NCBI GenBank assembly: GCA_007376805.1 | Contig: VMGX01000003.1 | Coordinates: forward strand, 1 to 51,281 | Length of the DNA stretch: 51,281 nucleotides | Reading direction: 5' to 3' | From: Parcubacteria group bacterium Athens0714_16 | Lineage (GTDB): Bacteria > Patescibacteriota > Minisyncoccia > Phycocordibacterales > 21-14-all-36-13 | Part shown: positions 36,571-46,900 of the stretch, piece by piece | Layout of the letters: each line of letters opens with the position of its first letter | Numbering within the stretch: position 1 is the stretch's first letter | Made by a program: the position numbers and the translations under genes | Notes under the pieces: generated by a model | Seen by the model: only the letters and a program-made list of their open reading frames with translations | Told to the model about the DNA's origin: nothing | Databases searched by the model: none

Positions 36571-37890
36571 ATGGAAGATAATAATTTAGAAGAAGAATTA
36601 AATAAAATAAACAGAGAACCATATAAAGGTGTCAGGGACTTTTATCCAGAAGATATGTTTGTTCAAAACTTTATATTTGATGTAATGAGAAAAACAGTTA
36701 TAAGTTTCGGTTTTATTGAGTATAACGCATCAATTTTAGAGCCAACAAGTTTGTACAAAGCAAAGTCAGGAGAAGAACTTGTTGGGGAACAAACATATAC
36801 TTTCACTGACAGAGGTGGACGCGATGTAACTCTACGTCCAGAAATGACACCAACCGTCGCAAGAATGGTTGCAAAAAGAAAACGAGAACTCATATTCCCA
36901 CTAAGATGGTTTTCTATACCAAATATGTTCAGGTATGAAAGACCCCAAAAGGGTCGTCTACGAGAACACTGGCAGTTAAATGCTGATTTGTTTGGTATTA
37001 AATCCGTTGATGCGGATGTTGAGATTATTTCATTGGCATATACACTAATGAAAAATTTTGGTGCAAAAGATAATAATTTTGAAATAAAAGTAAACAGCAG
37101 AAAAATAATAAATTCAATTTTGAAGGACTTTCTGAAATTACAAGACGAAGAAGGAACTCGTCTGATGAAACTTGTTGATAAAAGAGAAAAGATAAAACAA
37201 GATGAATTTAATGCCGAACTTTCAATAATGCTTGGAGACAAAAGTGAAGTATTTTCAAAAATGTTAAAGACAAAAAGTTTGCTTGATTTTACATCTGTTC
37301 TCCCAAAAGAAATCTCAAACAGTGAAGGTATAAAAGATATTCAAAATCTTATAAATAAACTAAATGAAATTGGAATAAAAAATGTTGTATTTTCACCGGA
37401 CTTGGTGAGGGGTTTTGATTATTATACAGGTATAGTGTTTGAAATATATGACAAAAACCCAGAAAATAATCGCTCACTATTCGGGGGTGGCAGATATGAT
37501 GATTTATTGGATATATTTGGAGAAGAAAAAGTTCCTGCCGTTGGTTTTGGTATGGGGGATGTAACAATAAAAGATTTTTTAAACACATATGATTTAATTC
37601 CAAAATATAATTCAAGTGTAGATTTATATATTTGCACACTTTCAAACGAATATATTCCAACCGCAAATAAAATTGCTTCTGAATTGAGAAGTAAGAATAT
37701 AAATGTCGAAGTAAATTTAACCGACAAAAAAATTCCCGATCAAGTAAAAATTGCCAGCAAAAAAACAGCTTCGTTTATAATATGTATCGGTGAAAATGAA
37801 GTAAAAACAGAAAAATATAAAATTAAAAACATGGAAACTGGCGAAGAAAAAGAAACACAACTTAATGAAATCCATGATTTCATTAAGTAA
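36571..37890 (+). CDS. hisS: Histidyl-tRNA synthetase
   Basis: Charges tRNA-His. I place the start at 36571 (MEDNNLEEELNK), nine codons into the open frame, giving 439 aa. Class II motifs: motif 2 region RWFSIPNMFRYERPQKGRLR with EHWQLNADLFG, the HisA motif LVRGFDYYTGIVFEI and GGGRYDDLL, and the C-terminal anticodon domain (about 330-439). The upstream spacer is a palindromic element; a TATTAT box lies only three bases before the ATG, so the mRNA could be nearly leaderless. Confidence 0.94.
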   Translation: MEDNNLEEELNKINREPYKGVRDFYPEDMFVQNFIFDVMRKTVISFGFIEYNASILEPTSLYKAKSGEELVGEQTYTFTDRGGRDVTLRPEMTPTVARMVAKRKRELIFPLRWFSIPNMFRYERPQKGRLREHWQLNADLFGIKSVDADVEIISLAYTLMKNFGAKDNNFEIKVNSRKIINSILKDFLKLQDEEGTRLMKLVDKREKIKQDEFNAELSIMLGDKSEVFSKMLKTKSLLDFTSVLPKEISNSEGIKDIQNLINKLNEIGIKNVVFSPDLVRGFDYYTGIVFEIYDKNPENNRSLFGGGRYDDLLDIFGEEKVPAVGFGMGDVTIKDFLNTYDLIPKYNSSVDLYICTLSNEYIPTANKIASELRSKNINVEVNLTDKKIPDQVKIASKKTASFIICIGENEVKTEKYKIKNMETGEEKETQLNEIHDFIK

Positions 37891-37955
37891 TTCCTAATTT
37901 CCAATTACTAATTTCTAATGGAATATCAAAAAAGTTAAAAATAAATTATTTAAGT

Positions 37956-38474
37956 ATGCTTATAATAATATTTGGTAATATAGGTGCTGGAAAATCAACC
38001 ATTGCAAAAGCCCTTTCAAAAAAACTTGGTTTTTCTTTAATTCAATTTGACCCATTGGTCCCGTCCGTTACTGGGAAAGAAAATATGTATGATAAAAATA
38101 ATAATTTTTTACTTTCCAATAAAGATATAGAAAATGTTCATTCAAAAATGCGTGAAAATGCAAAACAAATTCTTGAAACGGACAATGGTGTAGTTGTTGA
38201 ATCCATGTATTTTAAACCTCAACGAGAAAAAATTATTAAAATGGCCGAAAAAATAAATATCAAATATAAAATTATTGAGGTCATTTGTGATGAAAAAGAA
38301 ACACAGAAACGTATCAAAAAGAGAATAACAAAAAATAATCAATCTGCGGGTATTAGATTATTTATTGAGAATAAAAATTCACTTGGAAAAGAAAAAATAA
38401 AACATTTGGTATTAGATACTACAAACAAAAATATTAAAACTTGTGTAAATTCTGTAATTAAATTTATAAATTAA
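37956..38474 (+). CDS. P-loop nucleoside/nucleotide kinase-like protein
   Basis: 172 aa beginning LIIIFGNIGAGKSTIAKAL, a Walker A loop of the AAA_33/zeta-toxin/adenylate-kinase-like group. FDPLVPSV may hold the acidic base, and KETQKRIKKRITKNNQS looks like an Arg/Lys lid. The substrate is unknown; small-molecule or RNA-end kinase activity is possible. It is eight bases upstream of the exonuclease gene, which suggests an operon and perhaps a joint nucleic-acid role. Confidence 0.76.
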   Translation: MLIIIFGNIGAGKSTIAKALSKKLGFSLIQFDPLVPSVTGKENMYDKNNNFLLSNKDIENVHSKMRENAKQILETDNGVVVESMYFKPQREKIIKMAEKINIKYKIIEVICDEKETQKRIKKRITKNNQSAGIRLFIENKNSLGKEKIKHLVLDTTNKNIKTCVNSVIKFIN

Positions 38475-38481
38475 TAATTTT

Positions 38482-39057
38482 ATGCGTAAAATTTTTTTTG
38501 ATATAGAAACAAAAAATACATTTGAAGATGTGGGCGAAAGAAATCCAGTACTTTTGGATTTGTCCCTTGTTGGAATATACGATTCTGAAAATGAAAAATA
38601 CGATTCTTTTTTAGAAGATGATTTAAACAGATTGTGGCCTATTTTAGAAAAAGCAGATTCCATAATTGGATTTAATTCCGACCATTTTGACATTCCCCTT
38701 TTAAATAAATATTACTCTGGTGATCTCACAAAAATAAAGAGTGTGGACATAATGAAGGATATCAAAAAATCTCTCGGAAGAAGAATCGGGTTGGATGCAG
38801 TCGCAAAAGCTACTCTTGGGATTGGAAAAACGGGACATGGGATGGACGCAATTGAATGGTGGAAAAAAGGAGAAATAGATAAAATAAGGCAATATTGTTT
38901 AGATGATGTCCGTATAACAAAAGATATCTATAATTTTGCTTTTCAAAACGGACATCTTAAATATTTCGACGGGCTTAAAATAAGAGAAATTCCTATTGAT
39001 ACGACTGAATGGGAGAAAAAAGAAGATTCTGGGATGACACAAACTTTGGGATTTTAA
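38482..39057 (+). CDS. DEDD-type 3'-5' exonuclease, RNase H-like fold
   Basis: 191 aa. Exo I is FFDIETKNTFED (Asp and Glu ligands), Exo II IIGFNSDHFDIPLLNKYY and Exo III CLDDVRITKDIYNFA, with a Tyr-to-Arg/Ile difference from classical DnaQ. It resembles the stand-alone predicted exonucleases of the RNase_H_2/Exonuc type rather than a polymerase subunit. It follows the P-loop kinase gene by eight bases and ends in a hairpin array. Confidence 0.82.
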   Translation: MRKIFFDIETKNTFEDVGERNPVLLDLSLVGIYDSENEKYDSFLEDDLNRLWPILEKADSIIGFNSDHFDIPLLNKYYSGDLTKIKSVDIMKDIKKSLGRRIGLDAVAKATLGIGKTGHGMDAIEWWKKGEIDKIRQYCLDDVRITKDIYNFAFQNGHLKYFDGLKIREIPIDTTEWEKKEDSGMTQTLGF

Positions 39058-39145
39058 ATTCAAAAGCCCTGGGAGGGCTTTTGAATCCATAATGTTTTTG
39101 TTGTGTAGCCCTGGAAGAGCTTTTCAATCCACAATATTTGTCAAA
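39056..39145 (+). repeat. Two successive ATCCATAAT-tailed hairpins
   Basis: The perfect hairpin ATTCAAAAGCCC / GGGCTTTTGAAT (39058-39086) has the tail CCATAATGTTTTTG. A degenerate copy, AGAGCTTTTCAATCCACAAT, follows at 39112-39136. They act as the end of the exonuclease transcript and lie before the convergent ysxC. A CCAAGGG / CCCTTGG hairpin is at 39151-39170. Confidence 0.6.
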
Positions 39146-39179
39146 ATAATTCCAAGGGGAACCCTTGGAATTAAATTTA

Positions 39180-39788
39180 TTATTCAAATAAAATATTTAA
39201 AACTTCTTCTCTCCCCTTTTTTGTTTTAGCTGAAAATAAAATTATGTTTTTTATACATTTATAATCTCTCAAATCATTTTCTATTTTTTTGATATTTTTT
39301 ACAAATTCGCTCTGTGAAAGTTTATCTGATTTATTAGCAACAACTATAACATTATGATTTTCATTTTCTAAAATTTCTAACATTTCTTTATCAATTGTAG
39401 TAATTCCAATTCTTGAATCAATAATAAAAACAACATGGGAAGGTTTTACCCCCGATTCAGAAAAATACCAAATTATTCTTTTTCTTAACTTGTCTGCTAT
39501 TTTGGGAGGCATTTTTGCATAACCATAGCCCGGCAAATCAACAAAATAAACCAAATCATTTATAAGAAAAAAATTAATCTCTCTTGTTTTCCCCGGCATA
39601 GAACTGGATTTGGCCAAACTTTTTCTTTCTGCGAGCGTGTTTATCACACTTGATTTACCCACATTTGACCTACCAATAAATGCAACTTGTTTTCTTGTGT
39701 CAAATAAAATCTTATCTTCACCTATAAGACCGCGCACAAACGTAGCAGAAATCACTTTTGGGCCATTTTTTTTGTTTTTGATTACCAT
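39180..39788 (-). CDS. ysxC: Ribosome-biogenesis GTPase YsxC/EngB
   Basis: Needed for late large-subunit assembly. 202 aa from the ATG at 39788 (VIKNKKNGPKVISATF). G1 GRSNVGKSSVINTLA, switch PGKTREINFF, G3 DLPGYGYAKMP, G4 NKSDKLSQ and G5 FSAKTKKG are all present. TATAAT (39798-39803 on the minus strand) ends nine bases before the ATG, so the mRNA is leaderless or nearly so. It is divergent from the DsbA-like gene, whose start is 51 bp away. Confidence 0.93.
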   Translation of the reverse strand: MVIKNKKNGPKVISATFVRGLIGEDKILFDTRKQVAFIGRSNVGKSSVINTLAERKSLAKSSSMPGKTREINFFLINDLVYFVDLPGYGYAKMPPKIADKLRKRIIWYFSESGVKPSHVVFIIDSRIGITTIDKEMLEILENENHNVIVVANKSDKLSQSEFVKNIKKIENDLRDYKCIKNIILFSAKTKKGREEVLNILFE

Positions 39789-39838
39789 ATATGTTATATT
39801 ATATCCCAATATTAACAGAGAATAAGTAATTATAAAAT

Positions 39839-40600
39839 ATGGATCAATCAAATAAAGGAACATACCTTATAGCTGGTGCAATCGTGTTGGCAGGATTATT
39901 AATAGGTTTCGGTGTTTATTTTGGAAATGGAGACACAGCAACAAACACAGATCCAACCACTGCAACTGGTAACAAAGAAATAAAATTAAATCCAATAACA
40001 AAAGAAGATCACATTTTAGGAAATCCAAACGCTGATGTGGTTGTTGTAGAATTTTCAGATACAGAATGTCCATTTTGTAAGACATTTCACGCTTCTATGA
40101 ACAAAATAGTAACTGACTATGGGAAAAGTGGTCGTGTTGCGTGGGTTTACAGACATTTCCCACTTACAACACTTCATTCAAAAGCTATAGCAGAGGCGAA
40201 TGCAACTGAATGTGCTTATAGTTTGGGTGGAAACACTGCATTTTGGAGTTATATAAACAAAGTTTATGAAGTAACACCATCAAACGATGGCTTGGATCCA
40301 ACAAAACTTTCTGAAATTGCAGTTGAAATTGGTTTAGACAAAAAAGCTTTTGAAGAATGTCAGACGGCTCAAAAATTTGTAGAGAAAGTTAAAACAAATT
40401 TTGATGACGCGGTTGCTTCGGGGGGGAATGGAACTCCACATAATATTTTAGTAACAAAAAATGGAGAGAAGTTTACCGTAGACGGAGCTTTGCCAATTGA
40501 AATGATGAAAGCAGTGATTGATACTGTACTAAAAGGAATCGACGAAAAACAAAGTTTTGAAACAACAAGTAATGCTATAAAATTGATAATTGGGAGGTAA
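39839..40600 (+). CDS. Membrane-anchored DsbA-like thioredoxin-fold oxidoreductase
   Basis: 253 aa. An N-terminal membrane anchor (about 8-29) is followed by a Thr/Asn-rich linker and a DSBA-like domain with the active site CPFC (Cys77, Cys80), the helical insertion, and the cis-proline loop GGNGTPHNILV. It would form or isomerise disulfides outside the cytoplasm, which fits the several Cys-rich secreted proteins in this window. TATAAA lies just before the ATG, pointing to a leaderless transcript. Confidence 0.9.
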   Translation: MDQSNKGTYLIAGAIVLAGLLIGFGVYFGNGDTATNTDPTTATGNKEIKLNPITKEDHILGNPNADVVVVEFSDTECPFCKTFHASMNKIVTDYGKSGRVAWVYRHFPLTTLHSKAIAEANATECAYSLGGNTAFWSYINKVYEVTPSNDGLDPTKLSEIAVEIGLDKKAFEECQTAQKFVEKVKTNFDDAVASGGNGTPHNILVTKNGEKFTVDGALPIEMMKAVIDTVLKGIDEKQSFETTSNAIKLIIGR

Positions 40601-40601
40601 C

Positions 40602-40666
40602 TTTAAAACCTCTAAATGAGGTTTTAAAGAGTAAATAAAAAAGCCCGTTAAGGGCTTTTTTATTTA
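40602..40666 (+). terminator. Double terminator of the DsbA-like gene
   Basis: TTTAAAACCTC / GAGGTTTTAAA (40602-40628) is followed by AAAGCCC / GGGCTTT with TTTTATTT (40640-40664). The second may also end rpoD transcripts. Confidence 0.82.
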
Positions 40667-40672
40667 GTGATT

Positions 40673-42043
40673 TCAGTAATTTTTTAATCTCTCTGCTTTT
40701 TCGTGTTGTCTTATTTTTTCGTGTGCCTTTGCTTCAATTTGTCTGATTCTTTCGCGAGTAACACCAAACTCCTTCCCCACTTCTTCAAGTGTGTGATTTA
40801 TTCCATCTTTAAGTCCACATCTCATTTCAAGAATTTTTTGCTCCTTCGGTGTCAAATCATTTAGAATTTCTTTTACTTGGTCAGATAAAATTCTTCTTGA
40901 TGCCTCCTTGTCCGGTGAATCAATTTTATCATCTGGAATAAAATCTCCGAGAGTTGATCTACTGTCATCATCACCAGCCGGTGTTTCCAATGACACAGTA
41001 CTTTGATTTATTTTTTCTATGTTATGAATTTTATCAACATCAATACCCATTTCTATTGCAATTTCTTCTGGCATTGGATCTCTGCCCAAACTTTGAGTTA
41101 ATTGTCTTACAAATCTTTTATATTTTGCTATGGTTTCAACCATGTGCACCGGAATACGAATTGTTCTTGATTGGTCTGCTATTGCTCTTGTGATTGCCTG
41201 TCTTATCCACCAAGTTGCATATGTTGAAAACTTAAATCCTCTTGTTCTATCAAATTTATCAACAGCCTTAAATAAACCGAGGTTCCCCTCTTGAATTAAA
41301 TCCAATAAAGAAAGTGTTGAACTTTTGGAAGCATATTTTTTTGCTATGGAAACAACCAATCTAAGATTTGCTCTAGCGAGTATATTTTTTGCTTCTTCGT
41401 CGCCACCCTCTATTCTTTTTGCAAGATCTTTCTCCTTTTCCGCGTTTATTAATTCATATTTACCAATTTCTTTTAGATACATTTGAATTGAATCATAATT
41501 TGATTCACTGGCAAAAATATCTTTTTCTATTGAACCTTCTATATCGAGCATTCCCCCGCCTTCCAAAATATCAACATTAGCATCAGAAAAAACATCATAC
41601 AATTCCTCCAATAAAAGAATGTCTCTTTCTATTCTAGGGAATTCTTTCAAAATTTCTCCGTATGTCACAAATCCCCTTTCTTTCCCCGTCTTCACAAGTT
41701 TTTCCATTTTCAAAACATTTTTTTGTTCTTCTTTTTTCAAATGTCCACTTATTTTCTTTTCCATCAAAGTCATCTTGGTTTTTTTAACTACTTTCAGTGG
41801 AGCCTTTTTGACACTTGGTTTTTTAATTTTTTTACTTTTTGAAACACGACTAATAGAAGATTGTTTTTTGACAATTTTTCCTGCCCTGTTAAATAATTTC
41901 GTCTTTGACGAAATTCCCGTTTTGCGGGGTTTAACAGGGTTCACCCTATTAGATTGCTTCGCACCGACTTTGTCGGATTTAACAGGGTAAATTTTTTTTG
42001 TTGGTTTAGTTTTATTCATTTTTTTTATTGAAATACGACCCAT
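40673..42043 (-). CDS. rpoD: Primary sigma factor, sigma-70 family
   Basis: 456 aa. Region 1.1-like segment ([20 protein letters not shown]), region 2 ([18 protein letters not shown] and [17 protein letters not shown]), region 3, and region 4 with the helix-turn-helix [20 protein letters not shown]. The first 95 residues form a Lys-rich extension absent from typical sigma factors. Within it, residues 19-34 and 35-54 are encoded by two palindromic elements of the window-wide TTAAAT family. It lies seven bases after dnaG, the classical dnaG-rpoD pairing. Confidence 0.95.
   Translation of the reverse strand: MGRISIKKMNKTKPTKKIYPVKSDKVGAKQSNRVNPVKPRKTGISSKTKLFNRAGKIVKKQSSISRVSKSKKIKKPSVKKAPLKVVKKTKMTLMEKKISGHLKKEEQKNVLKMEKLVKTGKERGFVTYGEILKEFPRIERDILLLEELYDVFSDANVDILEGGGMLDIEGSIEKDIFASESNYDSIQMYLKEIGKYELINAEKEKDLAKRIEGGDEEAKNILARANLRLVVSIAKKYASKSSTLSLLDLIQEGNLGLFKAVDKFDRTRGFKFSTYATWWIRQAITRAIADQSRTIRIPVHMVETIAKYKRFVRQLTQSLGRDPMPEEIAIEMGIDVDKIHNIEKINQSTVSLETPAGDDDSRSTLGDFIPDDKIDSPDKEASRRILSDQVKEILNDLTPKEQKILEMRCGLKDGINHTLEEVGKEFGVTRERIRQIEAKAHEKIRQHEKAERLKNY
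41884..41939. repeat. Palindromic element A inside rpoD
   Basis: The outer arms CCCTGTTAAAT and TTTAACAGGG enclose the inner hairpins AATTTCGTC / GACGAAATT and CCCG-tttt-GCGGG. It is 56 nt, the same length and layout as 21414-21469. On the minus strand it encodes residues 35-54 of the sigma factor (including [12 protein letters not shown]). Confidence 0.75.
41943..41988. repeat. Palindromic element B inside rpoD
   Basis: The outer arms ACCCTATTAGAT and ATTTAACAGGGT enclose the inner hairpin CCGAC-ttt-GTCGG. It is 46 nt and encodes residues 19-34 ([16 protein letters not shown]). Only three bases separate it from element A. Confidence 0.73.
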
Positions 42044-42050
42044 GATTAAT

Positions 42051-43802
42051 TTATATTTTTATTGATTTTTTTAATTTTAATAATTCCTCTTTTTTACCTT
42101 GAATTTCTTTTGATAAAACACTACAAACATCCAAAAGTTTTTCTATTTTTTCCTCATCATTTTCTTTCTCCGCCTTCTTCATTTCATTTACGGTTATTTT
42201 CAATTTTTCTTTCAAAAACTCTTCTGTAAGATTTAATAATAATTCTTCTATTTCATATGATGCATCCTCTATTTCTAAATAATTCATCTCCATATCAAAC
42301 ATTAAATCATAGTCATTTTTCTCCTCCTTCAAAAAATCTTCCCCAACAATTTCTTCAAATTTTTTGATAATTTCCTCTAAATTAACACTTGGTTCATTTA
42401 ATGATTTTTGCCACAAAATTAAACCTTTTATTTTTCTTTTTATAATATCAATTCTAGATAATTTTTCTGTCTCTCCGACTGTTTTTTTGTCTAAAATCTT
42501 TTCATTTTTTTTGACAAAGTTCTCTGAGCTATCCTTTATATCATTTTTGATTTTTATCAATTCTTCCTTTAATGAATCTTCTGGAATACCTGTCTTTGAA
42601 GAAATTGAATAAATAAAATGTGCTTGGTCTATTTTATTATCAATTTTTGCTACCATTGGAAGAATTTTTTCTCTGATTTCTTTCCAAAACTTTCTTTCTG
42701 GGAAATTCTTTTTTTCAATAAAGTTAATGAAAAAATCTATTGCGTGTTGTGATTGTTTTATTATTTTGTGCCAATCATCTTTATTTTTAAGTATTATTTC
42801 TGCTGGGTCTTTTGATGTTTCTAGTTCTGCAATTTTTACATCCATGCCGGCAACTATCGCAAGTTCCGAACCTTTTTTTGCTGAAACAAGTCCCGCATTA
42901 TCTGAGTCCAGTGCTATAACTAAATTACTTGTAAGTTTTTTTATCAAATTTAAATGATATCCGGTGAGTGCTGTTCCTGACAAAGCAACTGTATTTGAAA
43001 ATCCTGATTGGTGACTCAAAATAAGATCCATTTGTCCTTCTACCAAAATACAGAAATTATTTTTTCTCATACTGTGTTTTGCTTTGTTATATCCGTAAAG
43101 TATTTGTGATTTGTTATACAATTCTGTTTCCGGAGAATTAATATATTTAGGAGTTTTTTCGTTTTCTCCACTCAATATTCTTCCAGAAAAAGCAACAACT
43201 CTATCCGCGGAATCAAAAATAGGAAACATTATTCTATTTCTAAAATAATCATAAAATCCTTTTTCTGTTTTTCTTACAAGCCCAACATCAAACATCATTT
43301 TTTCACTGAAACCTTCTTTTTTTAGATGTTCATATAATTTTTCCCAACCACTTAAAGCAAACCCTATTCTAAAGTTTTTAATTGTATCTTCAGATACACC
43401 CCTTCCATTCAGATAATTTAATGACTCTTGATTTTGTTTTATGTTATTTTCAAAAAACCGTGTAGCTTCTTCAAGAATCGTAAACATTTGAGTTATTTCA
43501 TCTCTGTTTTCTTTGCTTTGTTGTTTCAAAACAACACCGGCTCTGGTAGCTAGCAATTTTAAAGCACCAGAAAAATCTAAGCCCTCAAATTCTTGAACAA
43601 ATGTAAAAATATCTCCCTTAACACCGCACCCAAAACAGTGATACATATTTCTCCCTGGCGACACAAAAAAAGAAGGAGTTTTTTCGTTGTGAAAAGGACA
43701 ATTTGCTTTTAAATTACTCCCCGCTTTTTGGAGTTTCACATATGAACCCACAACATCAACTATATTGAGACGTTCTTTTATTTTTTCTATATCAGAAGAC
43801 AT
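42051..43802 (-). CDS. dnaG: DNA primase DnaG
   Basis: Synthesises RNA primers at the fork. 583 aa: zinc-binding domain with [12 protein letters not shown] and [11 protein letters not shown] (Cys35, His38, Cys56, Cys59), the TOPRIM core with [14 protein letters not shown] and ALDSDNAGL, and a helical, Glu/Lys-rich C-terminal domain for DnaB contact. The length matches the family. It is the upstream partner of rpoD. The spacer toward rpoC holds only repeats and small hairpins. Confidence 0.95.
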   Translation of the reverse strand: MSSDIEKIKERLNIVDVVGSYVKLQKAGSNLKANCPFHNEKTPSFFVSPGRNMYHCFGCGVKGDIFTFVQEFEGLDFSGALKLLATRAGVVLKQQSKENRDEITQMFTILEEATRFFENNIKQNQESLNYLNGRGVSEDTIKNFRIGFALSGWEKLYEHLKKEGFSEKMMFDVGLVRKTEKGFYDYFRNRIMFPIFDSADRVVAFSGRILSGENEKTPKYINSPETELYNKSQILYGYNKAKHSMRKNNFCILVEGQMDLILSHQSGFSNTVALSGTALTGYHLNLIKKLTSNLVIALDSDNAGLVSAKKGSELAIVAGMDVKIAELETSKDPAEIILKNKDDWHKIIKQSQHAIDFFINFIEKKNFPERKFWKEIREKILPMVAKIDNKIDQAHFIYSISSKTGIPEDSLKEELIKIKNDIKDSSENFVKKNEKILDKKTVGETEKLSRIDIIKRKIKGLILWQKSLNEPSVNLEEIIKKFEEIVGEDFLKEEKNDYDLMFDMEMNYLEIEDASYEIEELLLNLTEEFLKEKLKITVNEMKKAEKENDEEKIEKLLDVCSVLSKEIQGKKEELLKLKKSIKI

Positions 43803-43814
43803 AATAATAAATTA

Positions 43815-43921
43815 AAAATGTAAATCTCAAAATGTAAAGTGACAATGTAAAATGCTAAAATCTCAAAACAAATTTTCTGAAAGAAAATTTGTAATAAATC
43901 GCTTATTTGCCTTTGGCAAAT
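43815..43921. repeat. Dispersed AT-rich repeat (copy 2) and two hairpins
   Basis: 43815-43854 repeats the sequence at 33048-33086 (AAATCTCAAAATGTAAA). Hairpins ACAAATTTTCT / AGAAAATTTGT (43868-43892) and ATTTGCC-ttt-GGCAAAT (43905-43921) follow. No gene in 43803-43962; the hairpins may terminate rpoC. Confidence 0.5.
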
Positions 43922-43962
43922 CCCACAATTTTCCATTTTGAACTTTCAACTTTGCATTATTT

Positions 43963-46900
43963 TTATTCCTCTTCTTCGTTTCTAAATTCAGAAATATATT
44001 TTTGCATAGCATCTGACTTAGGACTACCTTTAAATCCTGTACCAGCTGGTATCAATCTACCAATTATCACATTTTCTTTAAGGCCAAGTAATTTATCTTC
44101 TGTGCCACGAACAGCCGAGTTAATAAGAATTCTTGTTGTGTGTTGGAATGATGCTGCTGACAAAAATCCGCCACGACTTAGAGCAACTTCTGTTATTCCC
44201 ATGATTAATGGAACTGCTTTTGCTTCTAATAGTCCGCCCTCTCTTGCAATATTATTTCTTTCATTTAATTCTGCAACACTAACAATATCACCATTTGAAA
44301 AATCAGTATCACCGTTGGTTTTTATTTTTACCCTTGAAAACATTTGTCTTATTATTACCTCAATATGTTTTCTCGATATTGATGCTCCCTGTAATTCATA
44401 TATCTTCCCAATTTCGTGAATTATGTAATCTTGTGTTAGTTCTCTTCCACCATATTTAAACATTTCTTTCAAGTCTGCAGATCCATCTGTAAGTGGTTGT
44501 CCTTTTATCACAACATCACCTTTTTTAACTAATGATGTTCTCATAAAGTTAACAACATATTCAATAATATCTTTCGTTCCTTTTTTATCTTCAACATCTG
44601 GGAAAACTTTTATTATCTTTCCTTTATCAGTGTCAACAACTTCCATAACTTCCCCACCTGTTTTACTTACAACGGCAGGGTTTTTTGGTATTCTACGTTC
44701 AAATACTTCTTCAACTCTTGGGAGGCCGGCCGTTATGTCACCACCAACAGAAGCTGTTCCTCCTGTGTGGAATGTTCTCATTGTAAGCTGTGTTCCTGGT
44801 TCGCCAATGGCCTGCGCGGCAATTGTTCCAACTGTTTCTCCAAGATCAATAAGCTTGTTGGTACCCAAATCAATACCGTAACATTTTCTACAAATACCTC
44901 TGAGTGTTTTACAGCCAAGTGGAGATCTTACATGAACTTCGCTTACTCCATTGTTTTCTACAACAACTGCATCTTCCACAGAAAGTAAGTGGCCTGTTTT
45001 AAATAGCACATTTCCTTTTCCATTTATTATGTCCTTTGAAACATATCTTCCTGCTATATTTTTTGATATGTGAACTTTAATCCCAGACAAACTTTCACCT
45101 CCTTTTATTAATATTGATTCTTTTGTCCCACAATCGTCTTCGGTAATAACAACATCTTGAGAAACATCAAATAATTTTCTAGTCAGATATCCTGCTTTTG
45201 CTGTGTTCAAAGCTGTATCCGTAAGACCTTTTCTTGAACCGTGTGTAGTGATGAAATATTCAATCGGTGTGTGCCCCTCCTTACTTGATGTGGTTATTGG
45301 GAAATCTATTGTTTCTCCTTTACTGTTATAAATCAGACCCTTCATTCCTGCCATAGCAGTAATCTGACTCAAAGAACCTCTTGCACCAGATTTCCACATG
45401 TCATAGACAGGACCTGTTTTATCCAAACTTTGTGAAATTATTTTTTCAACATCATTTTTTGCTTCATGCCATATTTCAATATTTTTTCTATATCTTTCAT
45501 CGTCTGACAAAAGTCCGTCATTGAAGTTTGATAAAACAACATCTGCTTTATTTTTAGCTTCATCAATTATTGCCTTTTTTTCTTCTGGAACTTTTATATC
45601 ATCAATGCCCCAAGTAATACCTGCTTGAGTCGCATATTTAAATCCTAGAGTTTTAATTCTGTCTAAAATTGAAGGTATTTTATCCATTTCATATCTATCC
45701 ATCAAATCGTCTATGAGTTTGTGCATCAGTCCTATGTTTACTTCTTCATTAACAAAAGAATAATCACTTGGTAATACACTGTTGAAAATTAATCTACCAA
45801 CAGAAGTTTCAAAAATTTTTCCTTCGAATTTTTCATATTTTTTATTTACCGTAGGTAAGATTTTTATTTTTGCTCTAAAATCAACAACGTCGTAATCATA
45901 TCCAGAAATAGCTTCATTTGGACTAGAGAAAATTTTTCCTTCCCCCTTCTTACCATCCATAAGTTTTGTCATCCAGAAACATCCTAAAATAATATCCAAC
46001 ATTTTTGCACTAACAACAGGTCTTCCGTTCCCTGGCTTTAACAAGTTTTTGTTTGAAGCCATAAATGTTTTTGCTTCAAATTGTGCTTCTTTTGATAACG
46101 GGATGTGGACAGCCATTTGGTCACCGTCGAAGTCAGCATTGAATGCCGTACAAACCAATGGGTGAACTTGAATAGCATTTCCTTCTATAAGAATTGGTCT
46201 AAATGCTTGTATACCTAACCTGTGTAATGTTGGTGCTCGGTTTAGAAGAACATATTTGTCTGCGATTATTTCTTCTAGAATTGCCCATACCTCAGGAATA
46301 CCATCGTCTATTAATTTATTTGCGCCCCTTATATTGTATGACAATTCATTTTCAAGCAATTTTGATATAACAAAAGGTCTGAAAAGTTCTAGTGCCATAT
46401 GTTTAGGAATACCACATTGATCCAAATTTAATTTTGGTCCAACAACGATAACGCTTCTTCCTGAGTAATCAACTCTTTTTCCCAAAAGATTTTGTCTAAA
46501 TAAACCTTGTTTACTTTTTAAGTTATCCGAAAGTGATTTCAATGGTCTTCTTTGTGATTGACTTGTGGCCATGTAGGAATTTTCTCTTTTTCTAATAGAG
46601 TTATCCAACAAAGCATCTACTGCTTCTTGTAAAATTCTTTTTTCATTTCTTAGAATTACAGCCGGTGCACTTATTTCTTGTAATTTTTTTAATCTATTAT
46701 TTCTATTTATAACTCTGCGATATAAATCATTAACATCAGATGTAGCATGTCTGCCTCCGTCCAATGCAACCATCGGTCTAAGTGCTGGTGGAAGAATAGG
46801 AATTCTTTTTAGAAACATCCATTCTGGTCTTGTTCTTGATTTTATTAAAGATTTTATCAAACTTAATCTTTTTATTATTTTTTCTCTTTCAAGTGCACCA

